In this document: positions 1 to 8,869 of the stretch, piece by piece
Numbering within the stretch: the stretch's first letter is position 1
How the letters are laid out: each line of letters begins with the position of its first letter
From: Lederbergia galactosidilytica
GTDB taxonomy: Bacteria; Bacillota; Bacilli; Bacillales; Bacillaceae_C
Assembly (NCBI RefSeq): GCF_017873565.1
Contig: NZ_JAGGKH010000001.1
Span: 248,001-312,000, forward strand
Length of the DNA: 64,000 nucleotides
Direction of reading: 5' to 3'
Program-made: the position numbers and the translations under genes
The notes under the pieces: model-generated
What the model saw: the letters and a program-made list of their open reading frames with translations, nothing else
Databases searched by the model: none
Told to the model about the DNA's origin: nothing

Positions 1-1276
1 CAGCTTTGTCGATTGCTTGACCAAGATCAGCTATAATATCCTCGACTGCCTCAAGACCTACGGAAACGCGAATTAATTCTTCGGTTACTCCTACAAGTTT
101 TAACTCCTCTGCACTCAATTGTTGATGAGTTGTTGAGGCAGGGTGGATAATTAATGATTTTGCATCCCCGACATTCGCAACATGGGACCATAATTTCACA
201 TGATCAATCGTTTGCCTTCCAGCTTCTCTTCCACCTTTAATACCAAAAACAATGATCGAGCCTGCACCTTTAGGGAAATATTTATGTGCTAATTCATATG
301 ATGGGTGATTTTCTAATCCAGGATAAGATACCCACTCAATCGCATCATGATTCACTAAAAATTCCGCTACAGCTTTGGCATTTTCTATATGTTTATCAAT
401 TCTTAAATGAAGAGTTTCTAGACCCTGCAATAATTGGAAAGCATTATCTGGGCTTAAGCATGGTCCAAAATCACGTAATAATTGTACACGCAATTTAGTA
501 GCAAAAGCCGCATTCGGTACATCGATACCATAACGAAGCCCATGATATGTCTCATCAGGTTCGACAAAGTCAGGAAATTTTTCATTATCCCAATCAAATT
601 TTCCAGCATCGACTACAACTCCACCGATTACCGTTCCATGGCCACCAATCCATTTTGTTGCAGAATGGACAACAATATCTGCTCCCCAATCAATCGGCTT
701 GCAAAGATATGGTGTTGCAAAGGTGCTATCAACAATAAGTGGGATCTCATTTTCATGGGCGATGTTCGCAACAGCTTCCACATCCAATATATGCAAGCTT
801 GGATTCCCAATTATTTCTCCAAAAAGGGCTTTTGTTTTAGGTGTGATCGCTTTGCGGAAATTTTCAGGATCTTTTGGATCTACGAACTTCACATTAATTC
901 CGTATTTAGGCAAAGTCACTGCAAATAGATTATATGTGCCTCCATATAGATCTGTTGCAGCAACAATTTCATCCCCCGCACGGGTAATATTCAAAATTGA
1001 AAAGGCAATGGCAGCCATTCCAGAGGATAGTCCAACTGCGGCTGTTCCTCCTTCCAGTAAAGCCACTCTTTTTTCAAACACATCAACCGTTGGATTTGTA
1101 ATCCGTGTATAAATATTTCCCGGCACTTCTAATCCAAATACTTTTTGCGCATATTCTGAATCCTTAAATACATAAGATGTTGTTCTATGTATCGGAACAG
1201 CTCGTGCCCCTGTTTCATCTGGCTCTTGTCCCCCGTGCAATAATAAAGTTTCTGGTTTATATTGTTCTTCTGACAT
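1..1276 (-). CDS. metY: O-acetylhomoserine sulfhydrylase (partial, C-terminus off window)
   Basis: Cytosolic PLP enzyme of the Cys/Met metabolism family. It makes homocysteine from O-acetylhomoserine and sulfide. The ATG at 1274-1276 follows a GGAGG-like site and opens MSEEQYKPETLLLHGGQ. The frame stays open for 425 codons to the left edge, so only the last few residues are missing from a family of about 430. The PLP-lysine motif SATKWIGGHGT is present, as is the YxRxxNPT motif (YTRITNPT) near residue 56. The long form with Q-P-E-T near the N-terminus fits MetY better than MetB/MetC. It is preceded by an S-box riboswitch and its own promoter, so it should be switched off when SAM is abundant. 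The function assignment is strong; the choice of O-acetyl over O-succinyl substrate is inferred from the family. Confidence 0.93.
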   Translation of the reverse strand, partial: MSEEQYKPETLLLHGGQEPDETGARAVPIHRTTSYVFKDSEYAQKVFGLEVPGNIYTRITNPTVDVFEKRVALLEGGTAAVGLSSGMAAIAFSILNITRAGDEIVAATDLYGGTYNLFAVTLPKYGINVKFVDPKDPENFRKAITPKTKALFGEIIGNPSLHILDVEAVANIAHENEIPLIVDSTFATPYLCKPIDWGADIVVHSATKWIGGHGTVIGGVVVDAGKFDWDNEKFPDFVEPDETYHGLRYGIDVPNAAFATKLRVQLLRDFGPCLSPDNAFQLLQGLETLHLRIDKHIENAKAVAEFLVNHDAIEWVSYPGLENHPSYELAHKYFPKGAGSIIVFGIKGGREAGRQTIDHVKLWSHVANVGDAKSLIIHPASTTHQQLSAEELKLVGVTEELIRVSVGLEAVEDIIADLGQAIDKA

Positions 1277-1317
1277 ATTCTTTCGTCCTCCCCAATTGTT
1301 TACTCTATCGCTGTATT

Positions 1318-1357
1318 AGTCAAAGACCCCCTTCCGATAAGAAGGGGGTCTTTGACT
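1318..1357 (-). terminator. S-box attenuator hairpin of metY
   Basis: Perfect inverted repeat of about 17 bp (AGTCAAAGACCCCCTTC and its complement) with a six-base loop, immediately downstream of the aptamer and upstream of metY. It acts as the expression platform: with SAM bound it should form and stop transcription. The tail after it is not strongly T-rich (TAATACAGCG), so the stem itself provides most of the strength. Confidence 0.8.
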
Positions 1358-1364
1358 TCCACTC

Positions 1365-1473
1365 CTTATCTCTCAGACTAATCTGTCTGTAGGAATTAGC
1401 ACCTTTTCAGAGTTCTATCTGAAGGTTGCTGGGCATCGCAGGGCCTATCCCTCCGCCGCTCTTGATAAGAGTC
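1365..1473 (-). promoter_or_regulatory. SAM-I (S-box) riboswitch
   Basis: The minus strand shows the S-box core in order: P1 5' arm CTCTTATCAAGAG, then GCGGAGGGATAGGCCC, GATGCCCAGCAACC, a variable P3, the AAAGGTGCTAATTCC segment, and the P1 3' arm GAGAGATAAGGAG. These are the conserved kink-turn and SAM pocket elements of the family. The aptamer lies between the promoter at 1502-1531 and the attenuator hairpin and metY, which fits methionine-biosynthesis control. Confidence 0.95.
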
Positions 1474-1501
1474 TTACTATTCATTGTTGTTATTAAAACC
1501 A

Positions 1502-1531
1502 AGTATAGTCTATTTTCCGCAAAAAAGTCAA
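1502..1531 (-). promoter_or_regulatory. Sigma-A promoter of the metY leader
   Basis: The minus strand carries TTGACT (1526-1531), an 18-base spacer and TATACT (1502-1507). Transcription would start about 20 bases upstream of the riboswitch P1 stem. Confidence 0.75.
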
Positions 1532-1571
1532 CCTTATTTTTAAATAATATCCATTATTTGCTGTTTACTGT

Positions 1572-2198
1572 CTATTTTAAATCTTTCACAAGATTTCCCA
1601 TCATTTCTTCGTCCATCGGACCGACAATTCTCTTTTCAAGTAAGCCGTTCGAATTGATAAAATAAGTAGTTGGAATACCGATCACCTGATATTTATCCCC
1701 TGCCATTCCCTCTTCATCTAATAATACTGGAAAAGTTAGATTATATTCATCGACAAATTCCTTCACTTTATCTTTTTTATTCTTTACTTTCTCTGCTGAA
1801 GTGAGATTAACCGCTAAAATCTCCAGATCATATTTTTCAGCCTTTTCTTTATAAAATTTTTCCATGTGAGGCATTTCAGCTTTACATGGAGGACACCATG
1901 TTGCCCAAAAATTTAACAATACTTTCTTTCCATTCAGATCAGATAATTTGATTGTTTCACCAGTTATCGTCTCTAATTCAAAATCAGGCGGGATATCCCC
2001 TGTAGATAATCCCTCCACCATGCCCCCTACAGTCGTTTCAGCTGCTGCCTCTATCCTTTGCTGAAGGATTTGTTCTTGATTTTCTTCTATCGCTTTCTTT
2101 GCTTGCGTTTCTTGGATAATATTAATAACTAAAACCCCCGCTAAAATCGCTAAGAGGCTAAAACCAAATATTTTCTTCGTCATTCTGAAACCTCCCAC
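1572..2198 (-). CDS. TlpA/ResA-like membrane-anchored thiol-disulfide oxidoreductase
   Basis: A protein of 208 residues. An N-terminal hydrophobic anchor (about residues 6-27, FGFSLLAILAGVLVINII) is followed by a charged stalk and a thioredoxin fold from about residue 72. The active site is WATWCPPCKAEMP, the CPPC form usual in TlpA/ResA/StoA proteins, followed by the cis-proline region GIPTTYFI. It should reduce or shuffle disulfides of proteins outside the membrane. Its start overlaps the end of the upstream membrane-protein gene by 19 bases, so the two are probably co-translated. Lack of neighbouring resBC or ccdA argues against calling it ResA. Confidence 0.88.
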   Translation of the reverse strand: MGGFRMTKKIFGFSLLAILAGVLVINIIQETQAKKAIEENQEQILQQRIEAAAETTVGGMVEGLSTGDIPPDFELETITGETIKLSDLNGKKVLLNFWATWCPPCKAEMPHMEKFYKEKAEKYDLEILAVNLTSAEKVKNKKDKVKEFVDEYNLTFPVLLDEEGMAGDKYQVIGIPTTYFINSNGLLEKRIVGPMDEEMMGNLVKDLK

Positions 2199-2734
2199 TT
2201 CCGCATAGCGCTAACTAGAAATATCGCCATAAGCAAATAAGTTACCATGGGGATGGATAATAAAGTGTCATGAACTGAATACAATATGGCTTGTACACCT
2301 GTATAAAGAATTAGTAATTGTTCTTTCCATATGAACTGATTTTTCTTTGACACGAATACTAAAAATAAAATACCGATGAACATTTGAATTCCTGTCCACA
2401 GAAATGAACCATAATTCAAAATTGCATATAGTATCTCATAGAAAATCATTGAGTATATCCAAGTTTGATAAATATCTGATACCCGTAAGCTCTGATATTT
2501 GATCTTATACAGTGCATACAATCCCGTTACGAATAAGCCAAGCCAATAGCCTTTTATCCCTCCATCAAAATATAAAATAGTTAAAGGCTGGGCTAAGATC
2601 AGCGGAAATTGGAAAAGTAAGACAGTAAATTTCCATGTTAACAGCCAAATAAAAATTGCATTCCCATACCAATCTGCTAGTGACTTCTTTTTTAAAATAT
2701 ATAAACCGATAGTTGTAAGTAGGCATGCCCCCAC
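2180..2734 (-). CDS. Multi-pass membrane protein paired with TlpA-like protein
   Basis: A polytopic protein of about 184 residues with five to six hydrophobic segments. It is unnamed here; the topology and pairing with a thioredoxin resemble membrane partners found beside TlpA genes in Bacillaceae. The only standard start in frame is GTG at 2734 and it has no good ribosome binding site. Coding-like sequence (FIKWYTIGSLSIPASW) continues upstream in the same frame to a stop at 2795-2797, while the SD-like GGAAAGTGAG lies further up. The true start may therefore be a near-cognate ATC/ATT around 2786-2788, or a frameshift separates it from the GTG-initiated frame at 2798. Start uncertain; the gene itself is probable. 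Confidence 0.65.
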   Translation of the reverse strand: MGACLLTTIGLYILKKKSLADWYGNAIFIWLLTWKFTVLLFQFPLILAQPLTILYFDGGIKGYWLGLFVTGLYALYKIKYQSLRVSDIYQTWIYSMIFYEILYAILNYGSFLWTGIQMFIGILFLVFVSKKNQFIWKEQLLILYTGVQAILYSVHDTLLSIPMVTYLLMAIFLVSAMRKWEVSE

Positions 2735-2988
2735 AATAGCGATCCAAGAAGCGGGAATGCTTAATGAACCAATTGTATACCACTTGATGAATGATCACTC
2801 ACTTTCCAGTGCCAAGCTGTTTCTCCCCATAACCATTCGAGCTCCCCTTCAAAGGCCCTCATTTTCAGCTTGCTCGACTAGATAGACAAAGTTTCGGCAT
2901 TTCCCGAACGAAATCCCTTTACTTTTGCTTAAAGCTGGAAACATATTTTGAACTCTCTTAAATTGGCATCTCCTTTTGTACATTTCCA

Positions 2989-4443
2989 CTATAAGATCGG
3001 CGATAATAGACGAGAAAATGATTCCTTAAAACGAATATAAAGGGGACGATTTTGATATTCCTGCAAAGTTAATTCATGGGACAATTTGACATCATCATGG
3101 AAAATATCGACTAATTGCTGAACAAGCGTACGATCATATAAAAAAGCATTCACTTCAAAGTTTAATTTAAAGCTGCGAACATCAATATTGGCCGTTCCAA
3201 CTGTGGCAATTTTACCATCAGCAATAATCGTTTTTGCATGGATAAATCCATTATCGTAAATATAAACTTTTGCCCCTGTCTTTAATAATTCCCCTACATT
3301 CGAATAGGTTGCCCAATAAACAAAGGGATGATCCGGTTTATTGGGAATCATTAATCTTACATCTACTCCTGAAAGAGCAGCTATTTTGATTGCATCCAGT
3401 ACACTTGCATCGGGAATAAAATAAGGTGTTTGAATGTAAATATATTTTTTCGCTGAAGAAATAAGCTTCAAAATCCCATATTTAATCTGTTCCCATTCAG
3501 AGTCAGGTCCACTGGAAACAATTTGAACATCTGTATCTCCTTTAGCACTAATTTCGGGAAATAATCGATCTTCATACCTGATTTTTATTCTAGAAGCTTG
3601 GTTCCAATCCAAAATAAAGCGCGTCTGCATACCGAAGACAGCTTTTCCGGAAATTTTCAGATGAGTATCTCGCCAATAACCGAATTTTTTATTTAGACCT
3701 AAATACTCATCCCCAATATTAAAACCGCCAATATAACCACTTTCACCATCAATAATGACTAGTTTACGGTGATTACGGAAATTTACTTGTAAATTCAAGT
3801 GAGGAATTAAAGAAGGAAAAAAAGCACTTACCTTTCCACCAGCTTCGATCAATGGTCTAAAAAACTTCTTTGGTAATCTTCTTGAGCCCATTGCATCATA
3901 TAAAAACTTTACATCAACGCCTTCTTTTGCCTTTTTAACAAGCATCTGCAATAACTCATTGCCAAGCTTATCATTCCTTACAATGTAATATTCTATGTGG
4001 ATATGATCTTTTGCTTGATCTAAATCATTTAATAACGAGCGAAACTTTTCATTTCCATCAATAAAAATTTCCACTTTGTTATCTTGAGTTAAAATGGAAC
4101 GATCATTGACTAGTAACATATAAATGAGATCTTTGTATTCAACTGTTTTAGTATCGTGGAAGGGAAAGTCACCATTTTGTAACAGTTCAATTTGATTTTT
4201 AGTTATTTCCATAATGCCAATTTTATTCGTATCTTTCCATTCAAAAATCTTTTTCCGACTTAAATTCTGTCCAAAGATGAGATACAAAATAAAGCCAGCT
4301 ATCGGGACAAAGAACAGCACTAAAAGCCAAGCCCAAGTTGAACCTGGATCTCTCCTCTCCAAAAATACTACAAAGACAGCCAAGATAATATTTAAAATAA
4401 GTGTTATACTAACCAAAGCTGCACTAATCGCTGTAAAAGTCAT
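2989..4443 (-). CDS. cls: Cardiolipin synthase
   Basis: Membrane phospholipase-D-type enzyme condensing two phosphatidylglycerol molecules to cardiolipin. Two N-terminal transmembrane helices (about residues 5-30 and 38-58, ending WAWLLVLFFVPIAGFILYLIFG) precede two PLD domains. Both HKD motifs are visible: HRKLVIIDGESGYIGG and HAKTIIADGKIATVGTAN. The chosen ATG at 4443 has GGGGAG five bases upstream. A tandem ATG-ATG 18 bases further up has no ribosome binding site. Length, about 484 residues, is normal for Bacillus Cls. It is transcribed alone. Confidence 0.95.
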   Translation of the reverse strand: MTFTAISAALVSITLILNIILAVFVVFLERRDPGSTWAWLLVLFFVPIAGFILYLIFGQNLSRKKIFEWKDTNKIGIMEITKNQIELLQNGDFPFHDTKTVEYKDLIYMLLVNDRSILTQDNKVEIFIDGNEKFRSLLNDLDQAKDHIHIEYYIVRNDKLGNELLQMLVKKAKEGVDVKFLYDAMGSRRLPKKFFRPLIEAGGKVSAFFPSLIPHLNLQVNFRNHRKLVIIDGESGYIGGFNIGDEYLGLNKKFGYWRDTHLKISGKAVFGMQTRFILDWNQASRIKIRYEDRLFPEISAKGDTDVQIVSSGPDSEWEQIKYGILKLISSAKKYIYIQTPYFIPDASVLDAIKIAALSGVDVRLMIPNKPDHPFVYWATYSNVGELLKTGAKVYIYDNGFIHAKTIIADGKIATVGTANIDVRSFKLNFEVNAFLYDRTLVQQLVDIFHDDVKLSHELTLQEYQNRPLYIRFKESFSRLLSPIL

Positions 4444-4461
4444 ATAAGCTCCCCACATCAT

Positions 4462-4775
4462 TTATTTTCTTTTTATTCTCTGAAAGGAGAGCCCCTCCTT
4501 AAAGGATTAAGAGGCATTTCCTTAACCATGCAATCCCATTTGTCATATAAATCATTATATTTTCACCATAAACGCTCCTCTATATCTTAGCACACTCTCT
4601 AAGCGAAAACACGAGGATTGAGGGGGGGAATTCATCTTTTATCCCCACTACATAGTATCTGGGCCTAGACCCTATTATATGATGAATGAGCACAAATGCT
4701 ATCTCCTTCCACTTCACTAAATCCTTTTAACGTAAGAACTCATATTTTGAAAAATTTTAACTATAAATATACAAA
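4462..4775. other. Intergenic, no gene seen
   Basis: About 310 bases between the cls start and the terminator of the M23 gene. It is AT-rich with stops in all frames. No convincing small gene or structured RNA was found. It presumably holds the cls promoter, but no clear -35/-10 pair was identified. Confidence 0.5.
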
Positions 4776-4804
4776 ACAAACCGCATCAATTAGATGCGGT
4801 TTGT
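4776..4804 (-). terminator. Rho-independent terminator after the M23 hydrolase gene
   Basis: Inverted repeat ACAAACCGCATC/GATGCGGTTTGT with a five-base loop, followed on the minus strand by a TTTTGTAT tail. It lies 19 bases past the stop codon and closes the ftsE-ftsX-M23 unit. Confidence 0.85.
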
Positions 4805-4822
4805 TGTATATTGTTCTTGATA

Positions 4823-6244
4823 TTAATTTAAGTAGTTTAATGGGTTTACGGCATTTGATTTAGAGCCATTCCATAAACCACCTGCATGAATTTCGAAATG
4901 CAAATGTTGGCCAAAAGATTGTCCTGTATTTCCCATAACTCCAAGTTTTTGACCTTTTTTGACTGTTTGTCCTTCTGAAACACTGCGACTTCTCATATGC
5001 GCATATACTGTTTCATAAGTTTTACCGTTAATGTGATGAATGACGAACACAACTTCACCATAGCTGGAAGAGCGATATGATCTATGTACGACACCATCTG
5101 CAGCTGCTACGATTGGTACAGCATTAGAATTTGCAATATCAATCCCAAAGTGTGTTGATCCCCATCTTCCACCAAAGCCAGATGAGAGTGTTCCGACAGC
5201 CGGCCAAGAGAACACCCCAGAGCTTACAGGCGGAGTAGCCGAACTTGTAGGAGTTGAACTACTAGAACTGCTGGAACTAGAACTACTAGAACTGCTGGAA
5301 CTAGAACTGCTAGAGCTGCTAGAACTATTGGAGCTATTTGATTTCGGAGCAGATGCTTGAGTTTTTTCTGCAGCAGCTGCCGCTTCACGTGCTCGAGCTT
5401 CCTCTGCCTTTCTAGCTTCTTCTGCTTTTCTAGCCTCTTCGGCTTTTCTCTCTTCTTCTGCAATTCTATCTTTTTCCAATTGTATCGCTTTTTGTAAAGC
5501 TGACTCTTGTGTTCTTAATAATTCCTCTTCTTCTTCAAGAGACATTTTTTCACTTTCAACATGTTTTTTCTGAGCGGCTAGTTCTTTCATTAATTCTTTC
5601 TTTTCATCGTTCTGTGATTTCAAGTCCGCTTTCAGGCCTTCTAATTCTTTTAACATTTTATTTAAACTTTCAAGCTTCTCTTCAACTTTTTTCTGATCAG
5701 CTTCTAATTTTTCCATGTCTGCCTGTTGTTCTTCTAGAATCTTTTTATCGGCACTAACCAATGTAGAGACTGCTGATACACGGTCTACTAAATCTCCGAA
5801 ACTATTAGCTCCTAAAACAACATCAATAAATTTAACCGAACCACCGTTTTGTTGAATATTTCTCGCCCGTTCTCTGAGAACTTCATTTCTTGCTTCAATT
5901 CTTTCTTTTAATTCCTTAATTTCTGCTTTTAATGTTTCTATTTCTTCTTTTGTATCATTGATCTGCTTTTCTTTTTCTTTTAGTTTTTGGTCAGTATTAG
6001 CAATTTTATTCTCTAATTTTTCAATTTCATCTTCTACCGAACTTTGTTGATTTAAGATATTAGAAATTTCTCCATCTTTTTGATTAATCGATTCATTTAC
6101 GTTCGATCTTTTATTATGAATATCGGACTGCTGCTGCTCTAAATCATTAAGTTTAGAAGCATGAGCTTCCCCCGTATGCGCAAATACCCCACCAAAAGTT
6201 AATGTTGCTGCCAGTGTTACAGATAGTACAGAACTTCTTTTCAA
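4823..6244 (-). CDS. Secreted coiled-coil M23 peptidoglycan hydrolase (CwlO/EnvC-like), FtsEX partner
   Basis: A 473-residue secreted protein. Signal peptide at residues 1-29 (ending EAHASK), then a long coiled coil (about 30-280) rich in E, K and Q with the embedded FIDVVLGANSFGDLVDRV hairpin typical of CwlO/EnvC proteins. A run of about 30 serines follows (about 300-330), then a C-terminal M23 LytM domain. Zinc and active-site motifs STHFGIDIA and HLHFEIH are intact, so it should cleave cross-links itself. Start is TTG at 6244 preceded by AAGGGG. It lies 79 bases after ftsX on the same strand, the arrangement expected for a hydrolase activated by FtsEX through its coiled coil. The serine linker is encoded by near-identical 24-bp repeats (5256-5327). 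Confidence 0.9.
   Translation of the reverse strand: MKRSSVLSVTLAATLTFGGVFAHTGEAHASKLNDLEQQQSDIHNKRSNVNESINQKDGEISNILNQQSSVEDEIEKLENKIANTDQKLKEKEKQINDTKEEIETLKAEIKELKERIEARNEVLRERARNIQQNGGSVKFIDVVLGANSFGDLVDRVSAVSTLVSADKKILEEQQADMEKLEADQKKVEEKLESLNKMLKELEGLKADLKSQNDEKKELMKELAAQKKHVESEKMSLEEEEELLRTQESALQKAIQLEKDRIAEEERKAEEARKAEEARKAEEARAREAAAAAEKTQASAPKSNSSNSSSSSSSSSSSSSSSSSSSSSSSSTPTSSATPPVSSGVFSWPAVGTLSSGFGGRWGSTHFGIDIANSNAVPIVAAADGVVHRSYRSSSYGEVVFVIHHINGKTYETVYAHMRSRSVSEGQTVKKGQKLGVMGNTGQSFGQHLHFEIHAGGLWNGSKSNAVNPLNYLN
5256..5327 (-). repeat. 24-bp tandem repeat encoding the polyserine linker
   Basis: Two perfect and one diverged copy of a 24-bp unit (5256-5279, 5280-5303, 5304-5327) made of serine codons. 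Such repeats can change copy number by slippage in whole codons, changing linker length without breaking the frame. Confidence 0.8.
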
Positions 6245-6323
6245 GAATAGTTTCCCCTTTCTCCCCTTGAATTTCTCTCTGTTTAAGCTCCATTCTTATC
6301 CAGAGTTTTCATTCAAAAATTCC

Positions 6324-7214
6324 TTACACTTTTAAAAAGCGTCGAACAGATATAAAACTTCCCCATGCTCCGATTATGACTCCAATAAGTAGTAGTAAAA
6401 GACTTACCTGATAGACGAACGGAGTATATTCGAGTGGAGACATAAAATAATCATTTGGAATACGTTTTGACAAGAAATCATAAGCATAGTTATAAGCCGT
6501 TGCAATGGCTGCAATCGGTATAATGGCGCCTAATAATCCAAGCCAAATACCTTCAAAGACAAAGGGCCAGCGTATAAACCAATTCGTTGCTCCTACCAGT
6601 TTCATAATTTCTATTTCTCTTCTTCTAGCAAAAATAGTAATTTTAATAGTATTTGAGATTAGAAACATTGCAGTAAACAAAAGACCGATTACGAGAACAA
6701 CCCCAACATTTCGGCTTGTCCTAAGTAAGCTGAACAGGTTTTCGACCTTTTTTTCTCCATATTCTGCAGAGTGAACATATTCTAAGGCCCGTATTTTTTG
6801 TGCCACTACAGGAGTTTCAGATGGTGTCTTCGTTTTGACAATAAAAACATCATGAAGTGGGTTTTCGTCATCTCCAATGAGAGTCCATTCTTTCCCCATT
6901 GTTTGAATAAGATGGTTAAGTTCGTCCTCTTTGGAAGAATACTCAACTGATTCAATTTGGGAGATTTTTTTGATGTTTTTCTCTAAATCCTTTTGTTCAT
7001 CTTGATTAGCTGTCAACTCAATATGTACGCGGATTTCCACATCATTCTCTATGTCTGTAGCAAATTTATTCATATTCATCATAATGACAAGAAAGACACC
7101 AACCAACAGTAAAGTCACTGTTACGGCACTTATTGATGCAAATGTCATCCAACCATTACGGCGCAGACTCTTGAAGCTTTCCCTTAGATGGCGACCGATG
7201 GTTCTAGTTTTCAT
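6324..7214 (-). CDS. ftsX: Cell division protein FtsX
   Basis: Membrane subunit of the FtsEX ABC-type complex that controls peptidoglycan hydrolases. Start ATG at 7214 gives MKTRTIGRHLRESFKSLRRN, matching the known FtsX N-terminus; a longer frame upstream lies inside ftsE. Four transmembrane segments are visible: about residues 20-45, 165-190, 215-235 and 265-290. A large extracellular loop (about 50-160) would contact the coiled-coil hydrolase. It overlaps the end of ftsE by 11 bases, so translation is coupled. The downstream M23 protein is its likely partner. Confidence 0.96.
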   Translation of the reverse strand: MKTRTIGRHLRESFKSLRRNGWMTFASISAVTVTLLLVGVFLVIMMNMNKFATDIENDVEIRVHIELTANQDEQKDLEKNIKKISQIESVEYSSKEDELNHLIQTMGKEWTLIGDDENPLHDVFIVKTKTPSETPVVAQKIRALEYVHSAEYGEKKVENLFSLLRTSRNVGVVLVIGLLFTAMFLISNTIKITIFARRREIEIMKLVGATNWFIRWPFVFEGIWLGLLGAIIPIAAIATAYNYAYDFLSKRIPNDYFMSPLEYTPFVYQVSLLLLLIGVIIGAWGSFISVRRFLKV

Positions 7215-7890
7215 AACCGTATTCCCCCCGTTGCTCATCCCGGACAATTCTTCCGTTTTCAATGGCAATAACCCGATGTTTTATAGTGTTTACTATCTCT
7301 TTATTATGGGTGGCCATTATAACGGTTGTTCCATTTAGATTAATTTCTTCTAATATACTCATGATTTCCCATGCCGTATCTGGATCCAAATTCCCTGTAG
7401 GTTCATCGGCAATAATCATTTTTGGTTTATTAATAATGGATCTTGCAATCGAAACACGTTGCTGTTCTCCACCCGATAACTCTGAGGGAAGCATACGCAT
7501 TTTATGTTTCAGTCCTACCATGGAAAGTACATCCATCACTCTATTTTTTATATCTTTTGCTCGGTGCTCCGTTACTTCCAAAGCAAAAGCCACATTTTCG
7601 AAAACAGTCAATGTGGGTAGTAATTTAAAGTCTTGGAAGACTACGCCAATATTACGTCTTAAAAAAGGAACCTTACTATTTTTTAAAGTAGTTAAATCAA
7701 TCCCGTTTACGAGTATTTTTCCAGATGTTGGTTTTTCTTCTCTATAGACCATTTTGATAAAAGTGGATTTCCCAGCCCCACTTGGACCAACAATATATAT
7801 AAATTCGCCTTGTTGTATATCAACATTAAAACGATTTGCGGCTATAATACCGTTCGGGTATTTTTTCACAATATCCTGCATTTTAATCAT
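7204..7890 (-). CDS. ftsE: Cell division ATP-binding protein FtsE
   Basis: Cytoplasmic ABC ATPase of 228 residues that drives FtsX. Walker A GPSGAGKST (about residues 34-42), Q-loop VFQDFKLLP, signature LSGGEQQRVS, Walker B MIIADEPTGNLD and the switch histidine in MATHNKEIV are all intact. The sequence follows Bacillus FtsE closely, including the C-terminal RDEQRGEYG. It is the first gene of the ftsE-ftsX-M23 unit. Confidence 0.97.
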   Translation of the reverse strand: MIKMQDIVKKYPNGIIAANRFNVDIQQGEFIYIVGPSGAGKSTFIKMVYREEKPTSGKILVNGIDLTTLKNSKVPFLRRNIGVVFQDFKLLPTLTVFENVAFALEVTEHRAKDIKNRVMDVLSMVGLKHKMRMLPSELSGGEQQRVSIARSIINKPKMIIADEPTGNLDPDTAWEIMSILEEINLNGTTVIMATHNKEIVNTIKHRVIAIENGRIVRDEQRGEYGYEN

Positions 7891-8305
7891 TTTCTCACCC
7901 GACCTTAAAAATTTCGCCTTTAAACTTAAAAAGTTGAAGATTCATTAGAATGTCAAATAAAGATAATTACCGTCAATCCATGACGAAATTTAATAACATG
8001 CCCATTATAACATCCCTATTTGGGCTTTTATATTACAGTTATATTTCATTTTTAGAGCTTTAGTGCTAATTTTTTACAAATGGCATCATTTCTCGCTAAA
8101 TTATAATTTTTAACAAGATATCAAGTTAATTTTATTTGAATTTTTCCAATTATTGTAAGTTACACTAGGAGTAATGATCTATATATCAATCTTATCTATA
8201 TAGGAAAATGTGTGCTTAGTTTGGAAGCGTTTTTGTCATAAACATGACATTTGTCTGAGGATCAAATAGAACGAAGGGATTATTACGAATCAATTATAAC
8301 AGAAG
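7891..8305. other. Intergenic upstream of ftsE
   Basis: About 415 AT-rich bases with no supported gene. It should contain the ftsE promoter. A cre-like sequence TTGGAAGCGTTTTTG is present near 8220-8234, but the match to the CcpA operator consensus is imperfect. Confidence 0.4.
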
Positions 8306-8335
8306 AAACGACAGCATCTTATCTCACTGTCGTTT
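8306..8335 (-). terminator. Terminator after the cytochrome c-551 gene
   Basis: AAACGACAG/CTGTCGTTT inverted repeat with a 12-base loop, followed on the minus strand by a T-rich tail (CTTCTGTT). It is 10 bases past the stop codon. Confidence 0.75.
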
Positions 8336-8345
8336 TAGATACTAC

Positions 8346-8687
8346 TTATTTTTTCTCAGATAACCATTGAGCGACCTTGTCAGCATCATCACCTGTAATA
8401 ATGTTAGGAGGCATCCCGGTTCGGCCATTTTCAATTACATCTAAAATTTCATCTTTAGATAATTCCGCACCAATATGTGCTAATTCTGGACCGTTTCTAC
8501 CTTCTAGATTTTCTCCATGACAAGAAATACAATTGTTTTTTACAATTTCTTCTGCATCATTTGTTGCGGTTTCGCCACCAGTGTTGTTGTCGGTATTATT
8601 GTTATCAGCATTATCTCCACCACCACAAGCCGCCAGACCAATCGCTAGCATAAGGCCTAGAGATAACCCCATCCATTTTTTTCTCAT
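8346..8687 (-). CDS. cccB: Cytochrome c-551 lipoprotein
   Basis: Small membrane-anchored c-type cytochrome (113 residues) that shuttles electrons, in Bacillus to the caa3 oxidase. Start ATG at 8687 is preceded by AGGAG. Lipoprotein signal with lipobox LAAC is followed by an N/D/T-rich flexible linker. The single haem motif is CISCH (in NNCISCHGENLEG) and the distal methionine is in GRTGMPPN. The position between prfB and ftsE is the same as cccB in B. subtilis. Confidence 0.93.
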   Translation of the reverse strand: MRKKWMGLSLGLMLAIGLAACGGGDNADNNNTDNNTGGETATNDAEEIVKNNCISCHGENLEGRNGPELAHIGAELSKDEILDVIENGRTGMPPNIITGDDADKVAQWLSEKK

Positions 8688-8869
8688 GGGAACAACTCCT
8701 TTTCTAGATTGATCTATTTTAGTATACCAATAATGCACTTTAAATAAACGTAAAAAGGAAGCTTGGAAATAGGTATAATTTTACAAAAAGCTGATCTATT
8801 CCAGTAGTAGCATAGTCTTGCATAAATTAGCACAAGTTTGTGAATAGAAAAGGTGATGTTAAACATAAA

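Noticed and set aside
2565-2798. 77-codon minus-strand frame overlapping the TlpA-linked membrane protein
   Set aside because: It is out of frame with the clearly hydrophobic protein over most of its length; only its first few codons could matter as part of a frameshift.
5224-5463. Alternative-frame protein inside the M23 gene
   Set aside because: It is a shadow of the repetitive serine and alanine/glutamate codons.
8220-8234. CcpA operator (cre) upstream of ftsE
   Set aside because: The match is partial and a carbon-repression site before ftsE has no supporting context.
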